Shown piece after piece: positions 8,868-17,427 of a stretch of 58,851 bases of DNA (position 1 is the stretch's first letter; each line of letters starts with the position of its first letter). Made by a program: the position numbers and the translations under genes. The notes below the pieces were generated by a model, which saw nothing but the letters and a program-made list of their open reading frames with translations, made no database searches and was not told the origin of the DNA. The DNA comes from M55B165 sp051744245 (GTDB taxonomy: Bacteria > Actinomycetota > Humimicrobiia > Humimicrobiales > Humimicrobiaceae), in contig JBNJCV010000002.1 of the NCBI GenBank assembly GCA_051744245.1, positions 1 through 58,851 on the forward strand, given 5' to 3'.

Positions 8868-10181
8868 ATGCCTGGAAAAAATTTTTGGGATGAAAAAATT
8901 GCAAAAAGCAGCAGGGAAGAGATCCAGAAACTGCAGTTGAAAAGGCTAAAAGATACTTTAGGCCATATTTACAAGGGCAATGATTTTTATAGGAAAAGGA
9001 TAGACGAAGCAGGCATTAACCCGGTAGCTGTTGACAGCTTGAAGGGTATAGAGAAGCTTCCTTTTACTTCTAAAGAGGACTTGAGGAAGAATTATCCCTT
9101 CGGCCTTTTTTGCAGTCCGGAGGATGAAATTGTAAGAGTGCATTCATCATCGGGAACTACCGGCAACCCCACTGTTGTTGGGTATACCAGGGATGATTTA
9201 GAAATATGGGCTGATGTTTTAGCCAGGATTATGTATGATGCGGGAGTAAGGAAAAATGATGTAGTCCAGATAAGCCATGGGTTTGGCTTGTTTACAGGTG
9301 GTTTTGGCTTCCAGTATGCCTCCGAGAGAATAGGTGCATTGGTTATTCCAATTTCCGGAGGAAATACTGAAAGACAGCTAAAGGTTATGAAAGATTTTGG
9401 CTCTACAGTGCTTTGTGCAACTCCTTCCTATGCTTTGTATATGTCTGAAGTTGCTTCCAAAGTTGGGGTAGACTTTAAATCCCTTAATTTAAAAGTGGGT
9501 TTTTTTGGGGCTGAGCCATGGACGGAAGCAATGAGGAGGGAGATTGAAAAGAGGCTCAACATAAAGGCGCTGGATAGCTATGGCTTAAGCGAGGTAATAG
9601 GTCCAGGAGTTTCCTGCGAATGTTTAGAGCAGAAAGGTTTGCACATAAATGAGGACCATTTTCTGGTAGAAATTATAGATCCCAGGACAGGTAAAGTACT
9701 GCCGGCTGGCCAGAAAGGGGAACTGGTGTTTACTTCCCTTACCAAAAAGGCTTTTCCGGTTATAAGGTACAGGACCAAGGATATATCATATCTGATAGAA
9801 GAAGAGTGCAGCTGCGGGAAGAAGCTGAGGAGGATGGCAAAGCCAATGGGCAGGACTGATGACATGCTTATAATCCGGGGAGTAAATGTATTCCCTTCCC
9901 AGATAGAGGAAGTGCTTATGTCTATTGATGATTTGGAGCCCCATTACCTGATAGTGCTGGATAAAAAAGATTATATGGATACAATTGAGGTATGGGTTGA
10001 AGTTTCTGAGAATATATTCCATGAAAAAATTATGGATCTGGAATTTTTTGAAAAGTCAATAGAGGACAAGCTTTATTCAACCATAGGCATTAGAATAGAT
10101 GTAAGCTTAAAAGAGCCCCAGACAATTGCCAGGAGCAAAGGTAAGGCAAAAAGGGTTTTAGACAAAAGGAAAAAAGATTAA
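8868..10181 (+). CDS. paaK: Phenylacetate-CoA ligase, second copy
   Basis: A paralogue of the preceding gene with the same length (437 residues) and the same motifs: HSSSGTTGNPTVVGYT near 91-106, SYGLSEVIGPGVS near 237, YRTKDI near 300 and KAKRVLDKRK at the end. Differences cluster in the substrate-pocket half (for example SHGFGLFTGGFGFQYASE against SYGYGLFTGGLGLHYGAE), so the two may prefer different aryl acids, such as phenyl-, hydroxyphenyl- or indole-acetate; this is inference. The ATG stands seven bases after the first copy's stop. The downstream HepS-like reading frame is open from inside its last codons. Confidence 0.94.
   Translation: MPGKNFWDEKIAKSSREEIQKLQLKRLKDTLGHIYKGNDFYRKRIDEAGINPVAVDSLKGIEKLPFTSKEDLRKNYPFGLFCSPEDEIVRVHSSSGTTGNPTVVGYTRDDLEIWADVLARIMYDAGVRKNDVVQISHGFGLFTGGFGFQYASERIGALVIPISGGNTERQLKVMKDFGSTVLCATPSYALYMSEVASKVGVDFKSLNLKVGFFGAEPWTEAMRREIEKRLNIKALDSYGLSEVIGPGVSCECLEQKGLHINEDHFLVEIIDPRTGKVLPAGQKGELVFTSLTKKAFPVIRYRTKDISYLIEEECSCGKKLRRMAKPMGRTDDMLIIRGVNVFPSQIEEVLMSIDDLEPHYLIVLDKKDYMDTIEVWVEVSENIFHEKIMDLEFFEKSIEDKLYSTIGIRIDVSLKEPQTIARSKGKAKRVLDKRKKD
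9834..9916 (+). repeat. 83-base exact repeat, copy 2 (inside second paaK)
   Basis: Partner of 8511-8593; see that entry. The identity ends abruptly on both sides (aga/agg before, aatg/tatg after). Confidence 0.9.
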
Positions 10182-10269
10182 CAGTAAAATTAAAAAAGAA
10201 ATATCCAGCCTCCTAAAAAAAGAATTAAAATTCATTTCGAAATTTTTCCCCTATAACTTAAACAGCAAT

Positions 10270-10977
10270 TTGGATCCAAACTTAATTTATGCCCAGGCCT
10301 TATTTGCACCTATCGGTGAATCTGCTGGTTACCGTTACCTTAAAAAAATTTCTGACCTTGCTATTGGCATAGAACTTTTAGGAGTAGGCAGCAATTTCCA
10401 CAGTTTTAACATAAATAATTTTACCCGGAAACAAGTTGATAAGAATAAGGACAAATATACCTTACACCTGCTATTTGGGGATGTTTTTTATTCGAGGGCA
10501 GTTAGCCATTTACTAAAGTTCAATGACAGCCTGGTTTTTACAGAAATATTGAATTCTTTAAAATCTGTGCACCATTCAAGGCTGCTTTTGCATAGAGAGA
10601 TGCTCAAGCTTATTGAAAACAAGGATTACTTGGCCGAAATAATGGATAAGAAAATCGGCTTACTGCTAGGTATAAATTCGCTTTTTAAAAACACCATTAT
10701 ATTAGGTTGGAGCTTAGTGCCCAAAAATTTAAAAGATGCCAGTGAGATAAATGAAATATATAAGTTGGCTAATGCCATCACTCATGCCAAGTCTTTTATA
10801 GAGCTGGAAAGATTTTTAAGGGAATTTGCCCATCATTTTAACCTGGAACTGGACATGGAGGCTCTGGCAGAAAAAAAGGCTTTTATAGAAGGCCAGTTAG
10901 ATGTTATCATATCAAAACTGAAGCAAAATTGGCTAAAAGAGAATTTTCAGGGCATAACTGGCGTTTTATTGAGGTAA
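10270..10977 (+). CDS. HepS-like protein (polyprenyl diphosphate synthase component 1 type)
   Basis: A soluble, all-helical protein without catalytic DDxxD motifs. The block LLFGDVFYSRAVSHLLKFND, preceded by IELLGVGSNFHSFNI and followed by SLKSVHHSRLLLHREML, recalls the LAGDYYSS core of heptaprenyl diphosphate synthase component 1, the non-catalytic partner that sets product length. A catalytic polyprenyl synthetase lies one gene downstream, which supports the call. The start is uncertain: the frame stays open back to 10162 with no ATG or GTG. TTG 10270 lacks a ribosome site, whereas ATT 10177, overlapping the paaK stop, has AAGGA six bases upstream and would add 31 residues. Family assignment is tentative. 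Confidence 0.55.
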   Translation: MDPNLIYAQALFAPIGESAGYRYLKKISDLAIGIELLGVGSNFHSFNINNFTRKQVDKNKDKYTLHLLFGDVFYSRAVSHLLKFNDSLVFTEILNSLKSVHHSRLLLHREMLKLIENKDYLAEIMDKKIGLLLGINSLFKNTIILGWSLVPKNLKDASEINEIYKLANAITHAKSFIELERFLREFAHHFNLELDMEALAEKKAFIEGQLDVIISKLKQNWLKENFQGITGVLLR

Positions 10978-10981
10978 TTTA

Positions 10982-12688
10982 ATGAAGGCTGACTTAATTT
11001 TAATCCATCCCCCCAGTATTTATGATTTCAGGGAAAAAACTATCATGTTTGGGCCGGTAAGCGACTTGGTTCCCAGCACCCCAATTTTTGAGATGTATCC
11101 GATTGGCTTTTTGACTATGTCTAATTATCTTCAGAAAAGGGGCTTTAAGGTTAGGATAGTGAACCTGGCCCACAGGATGCAGGTAGATAAAAATTTTGAT
11201 GCCGGAAAGTTTCTAAAATTATTAAAAGCAGATGCTTTTGGAATAGATTTCCACTGGATGGCTCATTGCCAGGGGTCAACAGAGGTAGCAAAAATAATAA
11301 AGGAATATCATCCAGAAACCCCGGTGATTTTTGGCGGTTTTTCCTCTTCCTATTTTTTTAGCCAACTCATTAAATACCCCCAGGTTGATTACATTATAAG
11401 GGGGGATTCAGCAGAAGAACCGCTAGCTAGGCTGATGGGAGCCATAAAGCATGGAAAATACAGGTTAGAAGATATCCCTAACTTAGTTTACAAAAAGCAA
11501 GGCAGGGTTTATACAAACCCGGTGAGGTGCATTTCAAAGGATCTGGAGGAAATTGATTTTGATTACAGGATTATGTTCAAGCAGGTAACAAGGTTTTTCG
11601 ACATTGGCAGCCTCATGCCATTCAGCCAATGGTTTAGGTATCCTATAACTACTATACCTGTAGTTAGGGGCTGCAGCCATAATTGTTCGGGATGCGGAGG
11701 CTCAAAAAGTGCTTTTAAAATATTTGCAAAAAGAAAAGAGCCTGCTTTTAGGTCTCCAAAGAAGCTGGCTGAAGAAGTTAAGCTAATAAAAAAATATATA
11801 AATGCCCCTGTATTTATACTTGGAGATATAAATGAAGGGGGAAAGGAATATGTAGAGGAATTTTTCGGTTACGCCCGGGGAATAAAAGAAGGTACTCAGA
11901 TATTTTTTGAGTTTTTCAAACCGCCTCCAAAATGGTTTTTTGATGAAGCTAGCAGGCTTTTTAGCAGTGTTTTATATGAAATGTCTCCCGACTCCCATGA
12001 CACAGAGATTAGACAGAAGATGGGAAAACCTTCTTTTTCTAACAATGACTTGATAGAGGCGATTGAATATGCGCTGGGCAAAGGGGCAGTCAGGTTTGAC
12101 CTTTATTTTATGTCAGGACTGCCCGGCCAGAATAAGAGGTCCATTATGGATACAGTGGATTTTTGCGAAAGAATTTACAGAAAGATTGGTTGGGATAGAA
12201 GGTTTATGCCTTTTATTTCGCCCATGGCCCCGTTCCTAGACCCTGGCAGCAGGGCTTTTGAGAATCCATCTAAGTTTGGCTATAAGCTGACAGCTGAAAG
12301 CCTGGAGGAACATATTAAAGCTATAGTTAAGCCATCCTGGAAATATATATTAAATTATGAAAGCAGTGCTATTAGCAGGGATGATTTAGTAGAATATACT
12401 TACAAAGCTGCTGCAGGTTTAAACAGGTTAAAGGGTAGGTCCGGTGCTATAACTGAGGAGATTATGGCTGAAAATGAAAAAAGGATTTACAATGCCTTAA
12501 AGACCATTGACAAAATAGATAAAATAATGGGAAAAGGAGGGGACAGAAAGCAGGAGATGCTAACAGAATTAAAGCAAGAAACGGAAAAATACAGCATGTC
12601 TACAATATGTGAAAAAAAAGAGCTGGAGTTTCCCTTGTTTAACCGCAGGTTTAATTGGCCGAGAATAATAAAGGAATCTATCTTTTAA
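10982..12688 (+). CDS. B12-binding-domain radical SAM protein
   Basis: A 568-residue enzyme. Residues 1-150 form a cobalamin-binding-like Rossmann domain (DLILIHPPSIYDF, PIGFLTMSNYLQKRGFKV, PVIFGGFSSSY, YIIRGDSAEEPL). The radical SAM cluster motif CxxxCxxC is at Cys231, Cys235 and Cys238, followed by a TIM-barrel with YEMSPDSHD and YFMSGLPGQ. The C-terminal 130 residues are helical and lysine-rich. Relatives methylate unactivated carbons or rearrange ring or lipid carbon skeletons, but I recognise no characterised orthologue. It is five bases after the HepS-like gene and five before a polyprenyl synthetase, so the substrate may be an isoprenoid or quinone; that is inference. Confidence 0.85.
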   Translation: MKADLILIHPPSIYDFREKTIMFGPVSDLVPSTPIFEMYPIGFLTMSNYLQKRGFKVRIVNLAHRMQVDKNFDAGKFLKLLKADAFGIDFHWMAHCQGSTEVAKIIKEYHPETPVIFGGFSSSYFFSQLIKYPQVDYIIRGDSAEEPLARLMGAIKHGKYRLEDIPNLVYKKQGRVYTNPVRCISKDLEEIDFDYRIMFKQVTRFFDIGSLMPFSQWFRYPITTIPVVRGCSHNCSGCGGSKSAFKIFAKRKEPAFRSPKKLAEEVKLIKKYINAPVFILGDINEGGKEYVEEFFGYARGIKEGTQIFFEFFKPPPKWFFDEASRLFSSVLYEMSPDSHDTEIRQKMGKPSFSNNDLIEAIEYALGKGAVRFDLYFMSGLPGQNKRSIMDTVDFCERIYRKIGWDRRFMPFISPMAPFLDPGSRAFENPSKFGYKLTAESLEEHIKAIVKPSWKYILNYESSAISRDDLVEYTYKAAAGLNRLKGRSGAITEEIMAENEKRIYNALKTIDKIDKIMGKGGDRKQEMLTELKQETEKYSMSTICEKKELEFPLFNRRFNWPRIIKESIF

Positions 12689-12692
12689 AATT

Positions 12693-13658
12693 ATGCTAAA
12701 TGAATTTAAGGTATTTGGATTTTTAAGAAAAGATATGAGCAGGTTGGAAGGGTACCTGGAAAAATTTACAGATAGCCTTGACGGTATATTAAAAGAAGGA
12801 GTAGAAAATACCCTTCTTGCAGGGGGAAAAAGAATACGGTCAGCTTTGTTTTTTATCTGTGCCAGGAATACCGGCTATGATATTGCTTATCTGCTTCCTG
12901 CGGCTGCGTCAATTGAAATCATACATACAGCTTCCCTAATACATGACGATATAATTGACAAGTCCGAACTTAGAAGGGGAAAGAAAACAATACATAGCCT
13001 TTATGACAATGATACAGCCAAGTATATTGGCAATTACCTTTTTACACATACTTTTTCGCTTTTAAATACTTACCGGAATCCTGAAATATTAAGGGAGATG
13101 TCTAGTGCAGCTGAATACTTGGTAAGAGGTGAATTTGATCAGCTAAAGAAGCATAAAACCCTTGATCAGGATGAAAATTTTTATTTTTCCATGATTAGTA
13201 AAAAAACATCCTCCCTATTTAAGGGAAGTTGTGCTTTGGGAGGACTTCTTTCCGGAGCAGGTAGAAAAGAAACTAAAAAGTTGAGCGAGTTTGGCCGCCT
13301 TTTGGGTATTGCTTTCCAGATAAATGATGACTTGCTTGATGTTGATAAAAGCATGTCTAGGAATATTGGCAAGCCGGTGGGAAATGACATAAGACAGGGT
13401 AATATAACTCTTCCCATTATTTATGCCCTGAAGGATAAGAAAGCCAAAAAGCATTTAGAAAAAGTGTTAGGAGAAGATGATCTTTCCAATGATGATATAA
13501 GGGAGGCGCTGGAGTTGATAAACAGTACCGATGCTGTAGATGTAGCAAAAGCTAAACTTACTGCTTATTCGGGTAGGGCAAGAAAAATGGCAAGTGCTAT
13601 AGGAGAAGGGGAAAGAAGGAAAAACTTGCTCAAGGTATGTGATTATTTTAAAACATGA
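12693..13658 (+). CDS. Polyprenyl diphosphate synthase (HepT/IspB type)
   Basis: A trans-isoprenyl diphosphate synthase of 321 residues that chains isopentenyl diphosphate onto an allylic primer. The first aspartate-rich motif is DDIID at Asp85-Asp89 followed by RRGKKTIH; the second is DDLLD at Asp212-Asp216. GGKRIRSAL binds the diphosphate near residue 46. Such long-chain enzymes supply menaquinone side chains or undecaprenyl-like carriers. With the HepS-like gene two positions upstream it may be a two-component heptaprenyl-type synthase. The start ATG has no evident ribosome site. Its stop overlaps the next ATG by four bases. Confidence 0.92.
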   Translation: MLNEFKVFGFLRKDMSRLEGYLEKFTDSLDGILKEGVENTLLAGGKRIRSALFFICARNTGYDIAYLLPAAASIEIIHTASLIHDDIIDKSELRRGKKTIHSLYDNDTAKYIGNYLFTHTFSLLNTYRNPEILREMSSAAEYLVRGEFDQLKKHKTLDQDENFYFSMISKKTSSLFKGSCALGGLLSGAGRKETKKLSEFGRLLGIAFQINDDLLDVDKSMSRNIGKPVGNDIRQGNITLPIIYALKDKKAKKHLEKVLGEDDLSNDDIREALELINSTDAVDVAKAKLTAYSGRARKMASAIGEGERRKNLLKVCDYFKT

Positions 13659-14605
13659 AAGATTTTTATAGCTTAGCATCAGAAGTTCTATCCATAACTG
13701 TTCCCATATTTGTGGTGGTAGCAATTGGTTATTTCATAAGGAGAAAGGGGATAGTAACAGAGAAGTCTGTGCATGGCTTAAACAAAATAGCATATAATAT
13801 TGCCTTGCCTGCCTTAATATTTATTACCATTACTAGGCATAGCCTGGCTGAAATATTTAATCCTAGCATAATCAAGGTAATTTATTCTACTTATGCTATC
13901 TATATTTTCCTGGTTTTTTTATTTGTAAATTTTACTAAATCATCCAACAAGTTCAAAAGTGCCTTTATTGTCTCTTCTTTCAGGTGCAATATGGCATTTA
14001 TTGGCTTTCCCATTGTACTTTCAGCTTATGGTGAACTGGCCCTAGCCAAGGCAAGTCTGGTAGTGGCGTTTCTGGTGCCGGTAAATATTATTGCCAGCAT
14101 ATTGATATTCAGGCTCTACAGTAAAGGAGAGGGCAAAATAATGCTCAGGAAGATGCTTTTAGGGCTTCTGGTGGACCCGCTAATACTTTCCGCTATTCTG
14201 GGAATAATAATATCTTACCTTAATTTTGATTTCCCTCAGCCTGTATTTAAGGTATTGGATATCCTTTCAGGAATGGCAATTGGAATTGCCCTTATAGCTA
14301 TTGGGGCATCATTTAGGTTTTTTCACCTGAAGGCTAATATAAAGGCATTGTCTATTATAAGCTTTTTAAAGCTAGTACTGCTTCCCCTTATTGCTCTGGG
14401 TATTTCTACTTTTGTTTTTAAGCTCGATATTATTGACAGGAATTTAATAGTTATTCTTTTCTCTATGCCGCTTGCCGTGGTTGCCTTTATAATGGGCAAG
14501 GAATATGAGTCAGACTTTAATTTTATTTCCTCCACCCTGATAACCACTACTATATTTTCATCAATTACCATATCTGGTTGGCTGCTTATACTAAAAATAA
14601 TTTGA
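13655..14605 (+). CDS. AEC-family transporter (auxin efflux carrier type)
   Basis: A 316-residue membrane protein with about ten spans. It begins VLSITVPIFVVVAIGYFIRRKG and has YNIALPALIF, FRCNMAFIGFPIV and GMAIGIALIAIGASF, which are typical of the PIN/AEC family that exports or imports carboxylates and, in plants, auxin. The ATG overlaps the stop of the polyprenyl synthetase by four bases, so it is translationally coupled and is the last gene of the run starting at iorA. Given the aryl-acid genes upstream, an arylacetate is a possible cargo, but family members carry many acids. Confidence 0.88.
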   Translation: MKDFYSLASEVLSITVPIFVVVAIGYFIRRKGIVTEKSVHGLNKIAYNIALPALIFITITRHSLAEIFNPSIIKVIYSTYAIYIFLVFLFVNFTKSSNKFKSAFIVSSFRCNMAFIGFPIVLSAYGELALAKASLVVAFLVPVNIIASILIFRLYSKGEGKIMLRKMLLGLLVDPLILSAILGIIISYLNFDFPQPVFKVLDILSGMAIGIALIAIGASFRFFHLKANIKALSIISFLKLVLLPLIALGISTFVFKLDIIDRNLIVILFSMPLAVVAFIMGKEYESDFNFISSTLITTTIFSSITISGWLLILKII

Positions 14606-14620
14606 TTTTAACGGAGCACC

Positions 14621-14906
14621 TTACAGGTTGTAGTCTGCCGGCTCAAATCCTTTGTATGTAGCTAAAGCTTTATCTTTTGCTTTTATGCATTTATGTTTTA
14701 TCCCATCGTAATTTTTATCAATGATGGATACTACATAGGGATCCAGTTTATGATCATAGGCAAGGTCCTTTAATATGGTTATCACCTTATCTTTTTTCTA
14801 TATCTGAGAGGTTTAACTCATTGGCTATATTGAGGGCAATAATTGCCACATGTTCATGGTGTTTGTTTAAGTTTTGGTTAATTAGGTCTAAAAATATTAG
14901 ATATGC
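14621..14906 (-). pseudogene. Remnant of an HD (HD-GYP-like) domain gene
   Basis: On the minus strand a frame reads HHEHVAIIALNIANELNLSDIEK and then stops at 14787; after a one-base shift in an A6 run (14792-14797) it continues VITILKDLAYDHKLDPYVVSII and ends at 14621. The first part matches the opening helices of an HD domain, and the second the final helix of HD-GYP proteins. The central HDIGK and GYP parts are missing, so this is a deletion plus frameshift fossil. No start codon is evident. The flanking 14907-15065 holds nothing I can recognise. Confidence 0.6.
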
Positions 14907-15065
14907 TCAAAAATAATTCTATTACTGATACTTTCCTATCTTTAGTTACCATAATTAAATTAATAATTATTTTTGACCATGATAATAATCTTGATTACAA
15001 ATGGCAATAGCTAGATATATTTTTTAGGAACTTAATGCGGTAGAAATGGAGTCTTGTATAACCTT

Positions 15066-17324
15066 TTAGTCATAAAGCATTTTATAGAGGTAATAATTTT
15101 CCATAACCACCTTTATGTAATGCTTGGTTTCACTATAAGGGATGTTTTCTACAAATTCAAAGATGTCCTTGTCTCCCCACTTGGATATCCAGCTTGACAT
15201 GGCTCCAGGGCCGCCATTGTATGCCCCAAGGGCATAAAACTTATTGTGGTTAAAATTATTAAGCTGCTGGCTTATATAATAAGAGCCCATCATTATGCTT
15301 ATTTCAGGATCATATAAGCTTTCTGTATTAAAATTTGTAATTCCTATATTTGGCGCTATAGAGCTTCCCGTTGCCGGCATTATCTGCATAAGACCTTTGG
15401 CTCCTGCATACGAGTGTGCATCACTTTTAAAATGGCTTTCCTGCCTCATTACCGCAAGGATAAATAAAGGGTCTACTCCGTATTTTGAGGCATACTTTAC
15501 TACCAGGTCCCGGTAGCCATAAGGGTAGGCGAGGTAATAATAGTAATCTTTATACAGACCCTCCAAATTATATTTTAATTCTTTTGAATTTTTTATGACT
15601 ATATTTATGCAGTTGTAATAATCCTCAGATTCTAAAAACAGGGTGGACAGGGTAAGGAAGTTTTCAATTTCATCTTTTCCAGCTTCGATCTCTATGGATG
15701 CGTTGTTAAGTAGGTCAAGCTTAAGAAGCTCCAGTGCTTTTTCTATGTGGACGCTTGTATCTATCTCTTCGATATCTTTCCTTAAAATTGAGTACACTTT
15801 AGGAAGTTTTTGTTCGATATCAGAGTTTTGGGGGTTGGCAGCTTTGTCTACCGGAGGTATACGAAGGTAGTGGTCCATTGTTTTAAGTATTTCTTTGGAG
15901 ATAAAAGTGTAATAGGAATAGGAGTTTAGGTTTACAATATTTTTATATATCTCAGTGGCTTCTTCTACCCTTCCCATGTTTTTAAGGCATTGTGCTTTCC
16001 AGAAAAGCCCCTTTTCTTCCAGAGTGGTGCTTTTAAAAGAATTGGCCATATTGGTGAATATATTCATTGCTGTCTGATAGTCCTGCAGGGTATAGTGTAT
16101 CCACCCAAGTTCCCACAATACTTCTGACAGCCTGTCGCCATTGGGGTATTTTTCAACTACCAGAGTGTATTTTTCTATTGCCTTTTCCAGGTTATCCTGA
16201 AAAAAATAAATTCGTCCGGCCCTATACAGAGAGTCGTCGCTAAAGTTGCTCTGAGGAAAATTTGCAACTAACTGGTCGTAATAGCTAAGGGCTTTTTCGT
16301 TTTCTCCCAGATTTGTTTCAGCCCTGGCTAGAAAGTAGAGGCTGTCATCAGCAAGGTCCATTCCCTGTGAGATATTATAACATTCCTGCAGGTATTCTTT
16401 TGCCTGGCTGTAGTTTCTAAGATTATAATAGGACATACCTAATTTAAAGTATGCCTGGCTTTCCAGTTCTGGAAGCAGCGTATACTCAGAAAGCAAAAAA
16501 TTTATTTCTTCTACTGCATCATTGTAATTGTAATCATCAAAAAATATTTCAGCCCTATTGTAAATCTGTTCGGCAGAAGGGATAAAAGGTTCCAGTTCAT
16601 TTTCATCAATTAAATTTTGGAGACGGGAATATGAAGTATCTGCATATTCATTTTCAGGATACTGGAGCCATATTTTCTTGTAATTTTCATAAGCCTGGTC
16701 TATCTTATTTGTTTTTTCATTGCATATTGAAAGCTGGAATAGGCTGTAGGGAATATGAGAGGAATTGCCGAAATTTTGGATAAAATTCTGGTACAGGCCC
16801 TCTGCTGTTATGTAATCTTCTTGTAGGTAATAAAGGTCTGCATATTCTAGAGTTGCTTTTTCTATCCACACACTATCAGGAAAAGTTTCAATGAGCAAAG
16901 AGTAGTACTTGCCTGCAAGCTGGTATTTTTCCTGCATCAAGAGGCTTTTTGCAAGATAGTAAAATGTATAGTCCTGCAGTATTTTGTATTTGTCCTTAAT
17001 TTTGTTAAGGTAGTATTCTGTTGCCAGGTAGTTTCCCTCTTCAAAGTAGGTTAAAGCACTTGTAAAATATTCCCTCTGGGCCTCAATGTCTAGCTCTTGT
17101 TCTTGGTTTTGCACTGTTTCAGTGGTTATGCCGGGAGAATCATTTGGGCTGCCAGCAGGATCTTGCTCTGTTTCTTCTTCTGGGCTGCTTTGTTCTTTTT
17201 CTGGCGTCTCTAGCGGGGGTGTGGTGCTTGTTTCTTCTGACAGGGGAGATGTGCAGGACATTATAAAGAAGGGTATTATTAAAATTAATGCAATTGCGGT
17301 ATTGAAATATTTTTTTATAGCCAT
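15066..17324 (-). CDS. Soluble lytic transglycosylase lipoprotein with TPR repeats
   Basis: A 752-residue exported murein hydrolase. A lipoprotein signal peptide ends at Cys24 (FIMSC). A proline/glutamate/threonine-rich linker covers residues 25-75, and repeated YFxxGxYxxAxxxY TPR-like helices run to about 600. The SLT domain follows: catalytic Glu629 in MRQES, GAKGLMQIMPAT, ALGAYNGGPGA and YIKVVMENYYLY. It cleaves the glycan strand of peptidoglycan to form 1,6-anhydro ends, as in Slt70 or YjbJ-type proteins, here anchored in a membrane. It stands alone, facing away from the signalling gene across a 103-base divergent gap. Confidence 0.93.
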   Translation of the reverse strand: MAIKKYFNTAIALILIIPFFIMSCTSPLSEETSTTPPLETPEKEQSSPEEETEQDPAGSPNDSPGITTETVQNQEQELDIEAQREYFTSALTYFEEGNYLATEYYLNKIKDKYKILQDYTFYYLAKSLLMQEKYQLAGKYYSLLIETFPDSVWIEKATLEYADLYYLQEDYITAEGLYQNFIQNFGNSSHIPYSLFQLSICNEKTNKIDQAYENYKKIWLQYPENEYADTSYSRLQNLIDENELEPFIPSAEQIYNRAEIFFDDYNYNDAVEEINFLLSEYTLLPELESQAYFKLGMSYYNLRNYSQAKEYLQECYNISQGMDLADDSLYFLARAETNLGENEKALSYYDQLVANFPQSNFSDDSLYRAGRIYFFQDNLEKAIEKYTLVVEKYPNGDRLSEVLWELGWIHYTLQDYQTAMNIFTNMANSFKSTTLEEKGLFWKAQCLKNMGRVEEATEIYKNIVNLNSYSYYTFISKEILKTMDHYLRIPPVDKAANPQNSDIEQKLPKVYSILRKDIEEIDTSVHIEKALELLKLDLLNNASIEIEAGKDEIENFLTLSTLFLESEDYYNCINIVIKNSKELKYNLEGLYKDYYYYLAYPYGYRDLVVKYASKYGVDPLFILAVMRQESHFKSDAHSYAGAKGLMQIMPATGSSIAPNIGITNFNTESLYDPEISIMMGSYYISQQLNNFNHNKFYALGAYNGGPGAMSSWISKWGDKDIFEFVENIPYSETKHYIKVVMENYYLYKMLYD

Positions 17325-17409
17325 ATTTAATTTAAACCTCTACCAGGTAATTTTATAATTAAAATAATATATAAAGCAAATTTTTAAATGTCCAATATTT
17401 TTTAATAAC

Positions 17410-17415
17410 TATGAT
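17410..17415 (+). promoter_or_regulatory. Minus-10 element giving a near-leaderless transcript
   Basis: TATGAT, inside TATGATAAAAT, ends 12 bases before the ATG of the following gene, and no ribosome site lies between them. The predicted transcript would start about 6 bases before the start codon. The same 11-base word stands at the same distance before the lipoprotein start at 28550. Confidence 0.45.
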
Positions 17416-17427
17416 AAAATAAAAAAC

